Position numbers and translations under genes: made by a program
DNA from: Hanleya hanleyi
Taxonomy: Eukaryota; Mollusca; Polyplacophora; Lepidopleurida; Hanleyidae
DNA length: 64,000 nt
NCBI GenBank assembly: GCA_036873755.1
Contig: JAVTVY010039159.1
Location: 1 to 64,000, forward strand
Direction of reading: 5' to 3'
The notes under the pieces: generated by a model
What the model saw: the letters and a program-made list of their open reading frames with translations, nothing else
Told to the model about the DNA's origin: nothing
Database searches by the model: none
Part shown: piece by piece, positions 43,772 to 53,729 of the stretch
Layout of the letters: each line of letters opens with the position of its first letter
Numbering within the stretch: position 1 is the first letter of the stretch

Positions 43772-44046
43772 CCTGAATCATCAACTAATGTTATATAGTA
43801 TCGCCAAATTAGAGTTGACATATCAGTGGATAGATTTGCACAAACATCACGCGTAAATATCTCCAATACCAATAGTCTCCCTTTGTTTATTTCACCATCA
43901 TCAAACATAAATTTTGAGACTTTTTGATAGGAAGCTAGACAGTCGATGACTCTAACCCAGTTCTCCCAATTTGGTTCTTGTCGACACTGTCTGCGACATT
44001 GGTACATAGTGTATGCATCGTATAGTAGAAACAGAAGAGCTGCCAT
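43753..44046 (-). CDS. small Polinton protein, unknown
   Basis: 97 residues with a hydrophobic N-terminus (MAALLFLLYDAYTMYQC) then Cys/Arg-rich and helical sequence. Packed against the ATPase gene (19-base overlap) and in the same direction, which supports it being real. No family recognised. Confidence 0.5.
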   Translation of the reverse strand: MAALLFLLYDAYTMYQCRRQCRQEPNWENWVRVIDCLASYQKVSKFMFDDGEINKGRLLVLEIFTRDVCANLSTDMSTLIWRYYITLVDDSGCLVSR

Positions 44047-44181
44047 TATGTATGTTCAGTGAAGATTAATCACTGATTCAATTCCCACAACTATTTATAC
44101 ATTCAGTCAACTCAAACGGTCAATAACTCGATCAATCATAGGTACACTATGTTTTAGATATGTCCACTGCATCTTGGTTAA

Positions 44182-44483
44182 TCACAGACCTTTGATAGTT
44201 GCTTTATTGTTCAGAAAAATTCGCAAATCGATCCGTACAACATTATCAATAGAGCATATACTGACTCCTACATGAGGATCAATGTAAATCGTAATTGAAC
44301 ATAAGCTGTTATTTCGCGTCGTTATATTGATTTGTTCTGAATAAAAGTTATCAGAGCCCTTGTATGGACCCCCACGGAGTTTACACAGGCTAAGTAAATA
44401 GTAACAATGATGGATATACAAAATGCTAATGTTGAAAGCATAGCAATTATTTTTAGAACGAGTAGTTTATGGTCCATGTTCAT
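44182..44483 (-). pseudogene. small single-pass membrane protein, frameshifted at a G run
   Basis: From the ATG at 44483 a 53-codon frame gives one strong membrane helix (LSTLAFCISIIVTIYLAC). It runs past a G5 run (about 44372) into a short tail ending at 44322. Another frame (44421-44182) takes over at the same place with an Asn/Ile-rich, two-Cys sequence of protein-like character. A one-base change in the G run would explain this. It may be a membrane-anchored protein with a small outer domain. Function unknown, and I leave the parts unjoined. Confidence 0.45.
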
Positions 44484-44510
44484 CGTCCTGTACATCTGCA
44501 CACACTGAAC

Positions 44511-45598
44511 TCAATTCAGCGAAGGATTATATTTATATCTTTTTTGATCTGCTTTCACCCATGAATTGAATGATTTTGGCCATCCCACCCACTTCACAAG
44601 GTAATACGTCTTTCCCTTGCGTTTCTCTGTTTTTAATATCTGTTCAATTTTGTAGATAGCATTTTTGCGCTTCAACACTTTTTCTAGTTCCTGTTCATAG
44701 AATGTTCCTTTCAATTCCTCGCCATTGAAATCTTCAAGTGTCGTTTCACTTTGAATACCTCGTCTGTCCAGTTTGGCAAATATCCCTTATCAAATATGCG
44801 TTTTGCTTTACTGATGCGAACCAGATCACCACTCGCGAACTTATATTTGAGTGATTTACCATTGGCAGACCCATACAAATTTTCCCTAACTTGGTCTTCA
44901 TTTTCTTCATTCACTTCTATCGAAGCCATTTTTATGCTTCTGTGATATGCTTTGTTGTAACCCTCAACCAGTTGTGGTAATACATCGATATATCTTCTGG
45001 TGTTTTTCGCAGTAAAAAATTTAAACATCGAAGTCTTCAACGTTCAATTGAATCTCTCCACAATATTACATTTAGTTTCATTGTACGTATGGAAAAAATA
45101 AATCTCTTGCGATTTGAGAAAAGATTGAAATTTGACATTAAGGAACTCTGTTCCTTCATCAGTTTGTCGATAAATAGGTTTTTGATCTTTAAAAATTAAT
45201 TTGAAAGCTTTGACTATATTTTCACCGGTCTTTGTTTTCACGGGTAAAGCCCAAGCATATTTCGAGAATACATCAATACATGTTAAAATGTATCTATTGT
45301 CGTTATTTTTCGAGGCAACTGATACCATATCAACTAAGTCTGCTTGAAATTGATCCGAGATTCCATGTACAATTACTCTATTACGGGGGAATCTTTTCCT
45401 AACGGGTTTATGCAATGTATATGTGTCTTCATTCATTAACCATTCACGGACCTGTTTCAGAGATATGCGTCTACCCGTCTGCTTGGCTGCAATATACAGA
45501 GCTTGTACTCCTCTGTATGCTGCTTTCCCCTTTGGAGTATAATATAATTTGCGCAACAGCTTGTCTAATGCGGTCTGTTTTCTCTTGCGAGGTGCCAT
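44511..45598 (-). pseudogene. Polinton integrase (rve family) with chromodomain, broken
   Basis: Retroviral-type integrase that inserts the element. The N-terminal 184 codons (45598-45044) carry the catalytic triad: Asp87 in QADLVDM, Asp147 in QTDEGTEF and Glu181 in NIVERFN, a DD34-35E spacing. A TGA stop (45044-45046) interrupts the frame just after the Glu. The same frame then continues to 44711 (GYNKAYHRSIKMAS, SGDLVRISK). A frameshift near 44740 moves the C-terminal chromodomain (YKIEQILKTEKRKGKTYYLV...WVGWPKSFNSW) into the 44714-44511 frame. Chromodomains guide integration toward marked chromatin. Confidence 0.9.
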
Positions 45599-45835
45599 TC
45601 CGGGTGTTTATGCTCGAATTACTGTAGAGACAATGTTTATTGTTTCATCAACAATGACATATAAAGACAAAATATGAAAGGTAGAACAAGAATACTTTTT
45701 TATTGGAGGGAGTTTTATTGTTATCCATTCAAATGGATTGAATATAAATTCAAATAATATAAATCTAAATCATCTTTTCAAATATTTCAAAAATGTAATT
45801 AATGTGTTATAGTAAATATGATATTAAGTCTCTGG

Positions 45836-46468
45836 TCACCAGTTTACAAAATCATCTGGGTTACATTTAGAGCATCTCAATAACCCCATCTGCCCCATGT
45901 GATCATCTCGCAAATAACACGGCGTTTCCTCATCATCCTCCTCTTTTGTCTCACTGGTAGATGGTGTTGGACTTTCTGCTGTTTTTAATCTTTTTGCTGG
46001 CTGTTCATTTTCTTCAAAATCTTCATTGAATTCCTTGGTCAATTCAGCACAACTCGTAACTTCCTGTACATCTGCCTGGATTAATGGCATCAAGGCTTTC
46101 AAATTGTCCCATCCAAATGAATTTAAGCTATAGCCTGTTTTCGTTGAACATAACTTGGGTCCATCCTCTCCCCGTTTCAGATACCATTTCCTTATGTGGA
46201 TAAACCATTTCCCCTCGTATTTACTTGCCCTTAAATGTATTCCATTCTCTAATGGAAATCTTATTTCTGCAGGTTCCTCGGCTTTTACAGCAGCATCCAC
46301 TGTATCGGCAAACTGTGTAAGAGTGAGCCAACCATTCTCGCTCAGACTTAGAGGAAAGCTGCAACTCCGATATTGATCTTTATCTTTCACAAACCTTTGA
46401 AAGCTAATTCTTGGTATGTTGTTACATCCACTGACCTTCACGAACAAGTTGGAACTTATAGAATACAT
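45836..46468 (-). CDS. Polinton PC4-like DNA-binding protein
   Basis: 210 residues, open. Residues about 85-135 (KYEGKWFIHIRKWYL ... TKTGYSLNSFGWDNLKAL) resemble the fold of the transcription coactivator PC4/SUB1, which binds single-stranded DNA through a beta sheet. An acidic/Ser-rich middle (FEENEQPAKRLK, SETKEEDDEE) and a C-terminal CSKC follow. Beside the right terminal repeat and transcribed inward. It could serve as the element's single-strand DNA-binding or late-transcription factor (inference). The similarity is from pattern only. Confidence 0.6.
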   Translation of the reverse strand: MYSISSNLFVKVSGCNNIPRISFQRFVKDKDQYRSCSFPLSLSENGWLTLTQFADTVDAAVKAEEPAEIRFPLENGIHLRASKYEGKWFIHIRKWYLKRGEDGPKLCSTKTGYSLNSFGWDNLKALMPLIQADVQEVTSCAELTKEFNEDFEENEQPAKRLKTAESPTPSTSETKEEDDEETPCYLRDDHMGQMGLLRCSKCNPDDFVNW

Positions 46469-46734
46469 GTTGTTGTTGTTGTTATTGTCACAAATACATC
46501 GGTCTCTTCTTCTGTCACAGGTAAGTGTTATAAAATGTTATTTCACCAAACCCCTTTTTATATACAAATAGAGTGTCTAATATCAATATCATCTGTCATA
46601 ATTACATGTGGTCATGGGACAGAACAATAGCAGACGTAAATGGTTGTCTCAATCATTAGAGAAATCCAATGAATATTACGGTATAAAACAAAAGATCCAT
46701 TTGTTCATGTACCAAATATTGTACACAGCTGTTA

Positions 46735-47408
46735 CAGTATAAATATATGCTATTTGGCCTCACACCACAGGACATCCGATTCATACAAAACGCACAGCGG
46801 TTATCCGATCGATTACACTATCGGTCCTCACACCGAGGGACGTCCGATAAAATACAAAGCGCACAGCGGTTATTCGATTGATTTTACACTATCCGTCCTC
46901 CTACCCCAGGACGTCATATAGATCCGAGAGACAATAGAAGACACAGCTGTCACTCCCCCTCCCCCACACCTCTCCCCATACACTAATATAATAAACCATT
47001 TACCTACCTTGATCGACACATCTTCTTTACATCCGGGTCCCCTCAAGATCTTTACACGTCTTACACTATCGTCTCAAGATGTCCATCCCCGTCTTGATCA
47101 CCTCATCTTGACCCCTCGCCTCCAGCAACATCCTCATCCCCATCTTGATATGAACACTCCCCCCTCTCAAGATGACCCCATCCACGTCTTGAGATGCCCA
47201 TTCCATACCAATACATACACACAATGTCTTAAGACGTTCCATCTCACGTCTTAAGACGTTCGTGCAACGTCTCAAGACATACCGACTCAAGATTACGCCA
47301 GCACAACCCAATCAATAATGACGTAAGATCTTATCAATAATCAATATATTGATTTACGCTGTAATCAAAAAATCGATAACTACTACACCATTAGGGTGAT
47401 ATCCTACT
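46735..47408 (-). repeat. Polinton right terminal inverted repeat
   Basis: Mirror of 29695-30365, ending at 47408 (outer bases, read inward, AGTAGGATATCACC). About 4 differences in the first 21 bases against the left end show independent decay or exchange between copies. Confidence 0.9.
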
Positions 47409-49088
47409 AGTGAGGTTAATTTCGACGAGGACATATGCATTAAACACAGATAATGAATCAGATTGAAAATGATTCATTTAATGTTATTTTATTTTTACAT
47501 CTAGAGATTTGTATAGCATATCTGCTCTGACAGCTCAAGTTCTCTGCATGTTATGTATGGAAAGAAAGAAACATCACCAATTGAAATTGCATAAGCTGGC
47601 TCATTAGTGTTCCGTGTAACATATTTCACAACTTTTTTGTTAGAATTTGAATCACTATACGAGATACGCCCAGGAACTGCGCATTGAAATAAATTTTCCA
47701 AGTCTGGAATAAAATTCCATATGTTCCCCTGAAAGTATATCAGAATCGGAGATCTTTATTGACAATAATTATTCGATAGAATTTTGACTTGAAAATTATG
47801 GTACCACGTTTTGCCAGTTCTTTCCCCGGTATTCAGAAATACAGGGGCTTTGAAGACCACGGGAACAGCGGTTAATTCACTGGAAGTCGGAGAATATAAA
47901 CATAAACGCTCGATCGAAATGTTTGAGCAATACCTATCAGCCTCTCATACAGACAAAATGCGGTATCGTCGATAATAAAATGTATGGAAAACACAACTTT
48001 AAAAGCGTTTAGCCGTTGGTCTAAAGCCTGATTGCACTCTGAATTGAGGTAATTACTTTCATTGTCTGGGTAATTTGCTAGATACATGAGATCAGCAAAA
48101 CATAATTGAATGGGAGTATATGTTCATGTCCCGTTTCTTTGTTTTTTTTTCTTTCAAAGAAATTAACCCCTCTCTGTCTTCGCTGGTGTTTCAAATCGAC
48201 GGTTGTCTTCTCAGGCCGACTGCTGTGCGCATTATCGACACCTCTAGTTCCGATTTTCAGAATTATATCAGAAATAAAGTTTGTTGATATAATCTCCTTA
48301 TTTAAACTATATCACAAGAGAGTCAATCTCAGAAAATGGAATCGGCAATCAATAATAGAATAACCTTCTGTTAGCTCCACAGCAATTTCTACAGATAACA
48401 ACTTGTGCTATATACGCCGACTTCTAAATGCCTATGAAAGAAAATTAACATAACTTTAATTTTTCAGTAGGACCGATTCAAGTTTGGGTTGAAATAACTT
48501 TATAGAACAATAATTAACGCATGCTTCCATATTATTATTCAGATAATATCTGGTTGACGTGCAATTTATTCCGCGTCGGATGCTAGTCAGATATTACTAT
48601 CAATTATCGATGTGAAAACAGGTCGTCCAATTATATATTGAATGACACGGGGGTTTTTTGGTTTGATTCAGTGAACATCAGGACACATCGATCAAACGAT
48701 TATATCGATTAAACGTTTAATAGCATGGGAAACATCTTTAAAAAAAACCCGCTGTCGGGATTCTATTTTGGGCCGCGATATGCGTATACGACGCGCGCCC
48801 CCAAAATATTGTATCCGCGTAACATTCTGATCGCCTGAGAAGCTGAGAAAGGACCAAATTAACGGCAGACACACGGACATATGGAAACCGGGACCCCCTT
48901 CGAGATTACCGATCAAATTCGTATCCATCTCGAAAACCGGGACGTTTCGATCGAGATAGAACCAAGAGCAAACCGGGAGACGTCGCCAGGGGTCCCGGTT
49001 CTGCCCTCCCGGTTTCAGCCGAGAAATTTCTCGATCCATCTCGAAGGCATCGAGAAAGTGCCTCGATTAATTGGACGTGACCACTTAC
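47409..49088. other. cytochrome P450 intron 4 up to the Polinton edge
   Basis: About 1.7 kb after the last visible P450 exon with no further P450 exon on the minus strand, although roughly 390 codons should follow. 48870-49050 carries several ACCGGGA words in both orientations, a possible small inverted-repeat element. Confidence 0.5.
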
Positions 49089-49185
49089 CGGTCTGTCGGT
49101 AAAGCTGGAAAAGTCCTTAACCATTATGGACTCCAACATTTTCTCATCGTGAACCACAAATACAGGCGTTCGCCCTCTGTAAACC
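49089..49185 (-). CDS. P450 exon 4 (last visible)
   Basis: Acceptor AG at 49186-49187, donor GTAAGT at 49088. Ends in phase 0 after FTDRP. Confidence 0.82.
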
Positions 49186-52100
49186 CTGTCGGGTATAATA
49201 ATACATTAAATCATATTTAATCATATTAAATCAAAAGAAATGAATTCGTTTGAAGAAGAGTACAATAAAGTGGGAGAAGGTGAATTCAGGAAGGATGGTT
49301 CAAACAATTATATGGAATAAAAATATATTTTTGGCGATGTATGTGTTGAGTGGGGGGGGGGGTGGTGACGTACCCATATAAGTTTCCAAATTGCCTTCTC
49401 CAATGCACATCAGCCTTGTTAAACCCCTGTTGAGGAAAGATATTTAAATTATACATATATATGATACTATCAAACTATCAAATTATACATTCTGTAAAAT
49501 GCCAAAAATACAGTGTTTTGATGAAATGGCGATCTCTCTAAGTCGGTTGACTAAATAAATAATTTCCCCAGTTATTTTGTCAAATTTGAGGACAATAATT
49601 CGATTACATGCATCAATCAGTTTCAGAGAAATAGATAAATACGATTTCTTGGGAGAGGAATCGTTGAGGTTAAAGGACTAACCTCTTTGAATAAATGTAT
49701 AAATAAATCAATTAGTCAAACTCTCATCTCTACTATAATTGATAAAGGGGACTATGTATGCTTGGATGTTTGGTCCGTGTTCACATGCACAGTTTGTCTT
49801 CATTCGTTATGATTTTCTTTGGTTTCCCAAAAGCACACAACCGATACTTGCGATATCCTGTTACAGCCGGATGGGGTGAACCATGACTCCACGATGACAG
49901 ATTTTCATTTTGGTGTTAGTCTGTGATCTCATGACATGGATTTATTGTAGTTAATTACAAAGTATCAGTTTAGTTGTACTTTCAAGTTTTAACATTTTAC
50001 TATGAAAAGAAAACATTGTCCCACGCGACATTGTAGACCAAAAGATGCTAAAGCAGGACATACATGTTATACGCAATGCCTTCCACTCTAAGGTAAACCT
50101 GAGCAAATATGTAATTAGGTCATTTTCTAATGTATGTATGAGTGGTTAATTGTTTTTCACATTACTTTGAATGATGCTCTTCGCTGGAGGATTTGATAAG
50201 GCTGTTGACCGTTCCTGTTTCGAAAATAATCTACTTGTCATTTAGTCAATACCAGCTGCAATTGTCCAGTTGTCATCTATGGGATGTTTCTCACAGTTTT
50301 CTTCACAATTTTGAAGCACTGCTCTTTATTTTTATAAGTTACTGCACAGACAAATCTTTCAACATTCGGAGATTATTCACGGCGACAACTTGTATCAAGG
50401 TATAAGAAAACCTGGTGTCTCATCCTATACAATTTAACGTCTTCACTAAAAGTTTCTCATATCGGATGTTAATCGCAAACAACTGGTTTACTTATCACAT
50501 ATTCTAGAAAACTGAAGTTTTAAAATCTGATATATTACGATTCCTCATGCTATATTCTTTCGCCATGCTTCGAAGATTTTATGAAATTTCGTCGTTGCAC
50601 CATATCTTCAGAGCGATTTGTAGAGGGCTTCAAATAAAACACTCGCCCAGTTCACTCGACGGAAAACATGCGTACTTTCGTAACATTGGTGGATCCAGAT
50701 ACTCCCATATTACAACTGCCCAATTCACTGACTGAATTTCTCCAAGTTCTGGCATCATGTAACTTTCCCACGACCTCGAAAAGTGTACCTGATTAGTGTC
50801 TTATCTGAAGACCTCTACAAAGCACTCCAAGTATAAGGAAAACCTTCGATTCATATATAGTATGAGGATTCGTAGCCTGAAAAAAACTTAAGAGAGGTGG
50901 GTGTGATGTATGATTTTGTGTGGGGCGGTAGAGCGAATTTTGATTTCATACCTGTTGGTATATTATACTGTATATGGTATAGGCCTATATACCCAGTGTA
51001 TACTAAATACCGGTAGTGTTTTATTCCTTTATGTTTCTAGAATATGTGATCAATAAAATATTAGCTTACTAGTGCCTAAGGATGAAACATACCACACAAG
51101 ATCATTAAAATGTCCCACAAATTGACCTAATTATTTAAAGGACGCTCCGGTCATTTGCTAGAAGATGCTAAATGAATTTTATATGGTTTTGGGCAAGAAA
51201 AGTACGAAAAATGGACGAAAAAGTTACAATATGAGAACCTGTCACGACGATTTATCCCTTATTCCTAGCATTATAAGCCCAATGAAATCAACTATACACT
51301 GAGTAAGTTTAGTTCTGACGTAGGTAACAAGATTGACAGTGGGCGGAAAGATATTCTCACGCCACTGTGATTATAGGAATGGAGTCCTTATCACACAGAC
51401 GAAAAAAATCCTTAAAATTTAAGGAATATTCCCCGACTATTACACCAGCGGAATATTCCTCAACATAACTAAGGAGTATTCCTTACCATGTTAAGGAATT
51501 TCCTTAACATGCTATGGAATATTCCTTATTGATTTTTAAGGAATATTCCGCTGGTGTAATATTCGGGGAATATTCCTTAAATTGTAAGGAGTTTTTTTTT
51601 TCAGTGCACTAGGAATACCAGTATTCGGGGAATATTCCTTAAATTTTAAGGAATTTTTTTTAGTACACTAGGAATACCAGATTACCAGATTAAGGCTCCA
51701 TGAATACTGTTACCATATTTCGTAATTTCCCATAAAATTCCCATAAAATTGCACCACACTCACGCATGTTTAAAGCTTCTATCCGCTATCAGAATAGATC
51801 TCGAGGTTCTCTCCATTTGCTTAGCAGGGAATACGTTCCTTACCACTCTCAGAATATGAATAGAGCTTCCAAACAGAGGCCATGGTCTTGGTCCTGGAAT
51901 TCCACGTTTCTCAAAGTAGGAAAAGGTCCACATATAGTCACTGTAAAACGGCAAATAATATACAGTGCCTCAGTATCTTTTCTGTATAACTTGAAGGTAT
52001 GAAATTACCACTTAACATGCTTAATCTGATTATCCGAACCTGCCAAACAGTTACGCACCTTCGTGTGAATATAATATACAGCGACAAGTAGTATAATTGA

Positions 52101-52602
52101 ACTGTGTAATACTGGGTAATTAAAAAACTAATTCATAGTCACTCATTGCTTGCAATTGTGACCAATGCCTGTGGTTTTAGACATCTGTTAAAAATAAGTG
52201 TTATTTTTCGAGCTATCTTTGTTACAGATTGCCAATGACATTAACTATCTGTATCTTCCAAATCAGTACATCTCATCATGAGCTTCGCCAGGATTTTTTG
52301 AGAGAGAACCGTTTCATATGCATACTTATAAGAGGGTCCCCTAGTCCGTCATCTAACATACTAGAACAACATGATTTGGGCTCTGAGAGAGAATTGTTGG
52401 CAATTAATGAGCGGCTAACGAAGCCACTGTTCAATTTATGCCAGTACAATTTCCTTCTCTCTTTTGTTCCTGTATAAAGTTACAAAACAGTATATTATAG
52501 TAATACTGGTGATACATGTACTTACATCGATATCAAAACTAGTAGACAAGTCAGGAGAATCAGCCAAAGTGGGACATCTGGCCATCCTGATATGAACTCC
52601 AT
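49089..52602 (-). CDS. cytochrome P450 (clan 3-like), first four exons only
   Basis: Membrane-bound monooxygenase, N-terminal 108 codons. Exons on minus: 52526-52602, 51844-51940, 49374-49426 and 49089-49185, phases matching (2-0-2-0) with AG/GT borders. Exon 1 is the ER anchor (MEFISGWPDVPLWLILLTCL). Exon 2 has the hinge EKRGIPGPRPWPLFGS. Exon 4 reads VYRGRTPVFVVHDEKML and ESIMVKDFSSFTDRP, the usual beta-1/helix B start. The heme-binding Cys region and all helices C-L are absent from the window. The coding parts seen are intact. Clan 3 placement is from N-terminal motifs only. Confidence 0.82.
49374..49426 (-). CDS. P450 exon 3
   Basis: 53-base exon: GFNKADVHWRRQFGNLY plus two bases. Acceptor AG at 49427-49428, donor GTACG at 49373. 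Confidence 0.78.
49427..51401. other. P450 intron 2, no gene seen
   Basis: About 2 kb of non-coding sequence. Short open frames (50193-50405, 50547-50735) lack recognisable content. Confidence 0.45.
51402..51665. mobile_element. palindromic GGAATATTCC repeat, MITE-like
   Basis: Arms 51402-51457 and 51538-51595 are inverted copies (CTTAAAATTTAAGGAATATT; CAGCGGAATATTCC) around a centre near 51498. A third partial copy of the arm end follows at 51628-51660, with ACTAGGAATACCAG on either side. The word GGAATATTCC is itself a palindrome and recurs throughout. No coding capacity. Confidence 0.65.
51844..51940 (-). CDS. P450 exon 2 (proline-rich hinge)
   Basis: Acceptor AG at 51941-51942, donor GTAAGG at 51843-51838. 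Encodes DYMWTFSYFEKRGIPGPRPW then PLFGSSIHILRV. Confidence 0.82.
52526..52602 (-). CDS. P450 exon 1 (signal anchor)
   Basis: Start ATG at 52602. 25 codons plus two bases. Donor GTAAGT follows at 52525. Hydrophobic from VPLWL to VLIS. Confidence 0.8.
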
Positions 52603-53729
52603 TATAGCTGTAACTCTAGCCTTGTGATCCCTGTGATGTTCGCTTTACCTACTTAATATAATAAATGTGTGAATACAGTATCAGTGAGAAAAACAAAAAA
52701 TATGAAGACAAAAGGCGCTGAACCAAATCCTCCAGAAGATCTTATGAGATTTTGCTGATTAGATCCCGGGAACACGTTCAGTGTGCCACTTGTCCGGTAT
52801 GACCTCAATTTAGTGTTACCTCTATGCAGTGAATTATGTAAATTGTTTGCTTTTACTCCGTTGTACGTAGTGGATGTGTGTTCTAATACATCAGTTTAGT
52901 ATTACCATATTTTGAAGTGGAATGTAAACAAATACACAGTTATCCCCTCCTGCTAAGAGGGATTTGAAATCGTCAAGATGCTGGCTGGCAGTGTGTAAAC
53001 GGGGTTAACTGGCAAAGCTATCATCTTGTCATTACCCCCCACATTTCCAACAGAACACACCTTATACTTCCTTGATTAACTAGAATGCAAGAAACATAAC
53101 ATTACTGCCGAATTCCCGTGTCTCTGGTCGCTTGTCAACCCCCGGACAACTCCAGCGAACAACATGTGAACTGGCGAAAGATCTTGCAGCAATCTCCTAT
53201 TGAGCTCGGCGCACGGCAGCGCCCTCTATGTTTACAAAATATCCCTGTACGTGTGTATTGCGTGACATATATTCTGACCCGTAACACGGTACGTCCTACA
53301 TACTGGTGCATGTATATGCTGAATACCGGCTGAGCTAAAGAACTCCGCTCTTTGCCCTCACTTCCCTTCCATGTATAGGCAAGGGGAACGTTTCATTGAA
53401 AACAACTCTTATCACTGATAGTATATTATGTACAGGCTCGTAGCCAGTAATTTGTTTGGGGGGGGGCGGGGATTCGCTCGTCGGACAAAAGGGCACATTA
53501 TACCATTTGCTCAGAATATATTGTTAAAATTGCTTACTTTGATACGACTGACATGTGAGGATGGTATAAAGTGACAGACACTGTTTATGGCTCAGTCTGG
53601 CAGAGTTAGGTGCAGGATTGGCTTTTATTTAGATATTTTTCAAATTTCCTATGCTTTAACATGGTGCTAAATAGCATACTTGACAATATTGTGCAGATAC
53701 TTTCGCTAAACTCCTTTAAGTTACTTTAA
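52603..53729. other. upstream of the P450 gene, no gene seen
   Basis: Should hold the P450 promoter (minus strand). No certain TATA or regulatory site identified. A G-rich run lies at about 53455-53471. Confidence 0.4.

Larger units (their letters stand above)
29695..47408. mobile_element. Polinton/Maverick element, full length (17.7 kb)
   Basis: Terminal inverted repeats of about 670 bp start with AG at both ends, and length and gene content (protein-primed DNA polymerase B, retroviral-like integrase, adenain-like protease, FtsK/HerA-type packaging ATPase, major and minor capsid proteins) are those of Polintons. The enzyme genes are broken, and most virion-type genes are intact. Flanking hexamers are ACCCCC on the left and AGTGAG on the right, so the 6-base target duplication expected of a simple insertion is missing. 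Confidence 0.95.

Noticed and set aside
48692..49157. Minus-strand open frames beyond P450 exon 4 as further P450 coding sequence
   Set aside because: The frame runs through the exon 4 donor at 49088. The sequence after it lacks P450 motifs.
28533..49185. A spliced P450-aminopeptidase fusion across the Polinton
   Set aside because: P450 exon 4 ends in phase 0 while the next aminopeptidase exon needs two bases from the preceding exon, so direct splicing would shift the frame.
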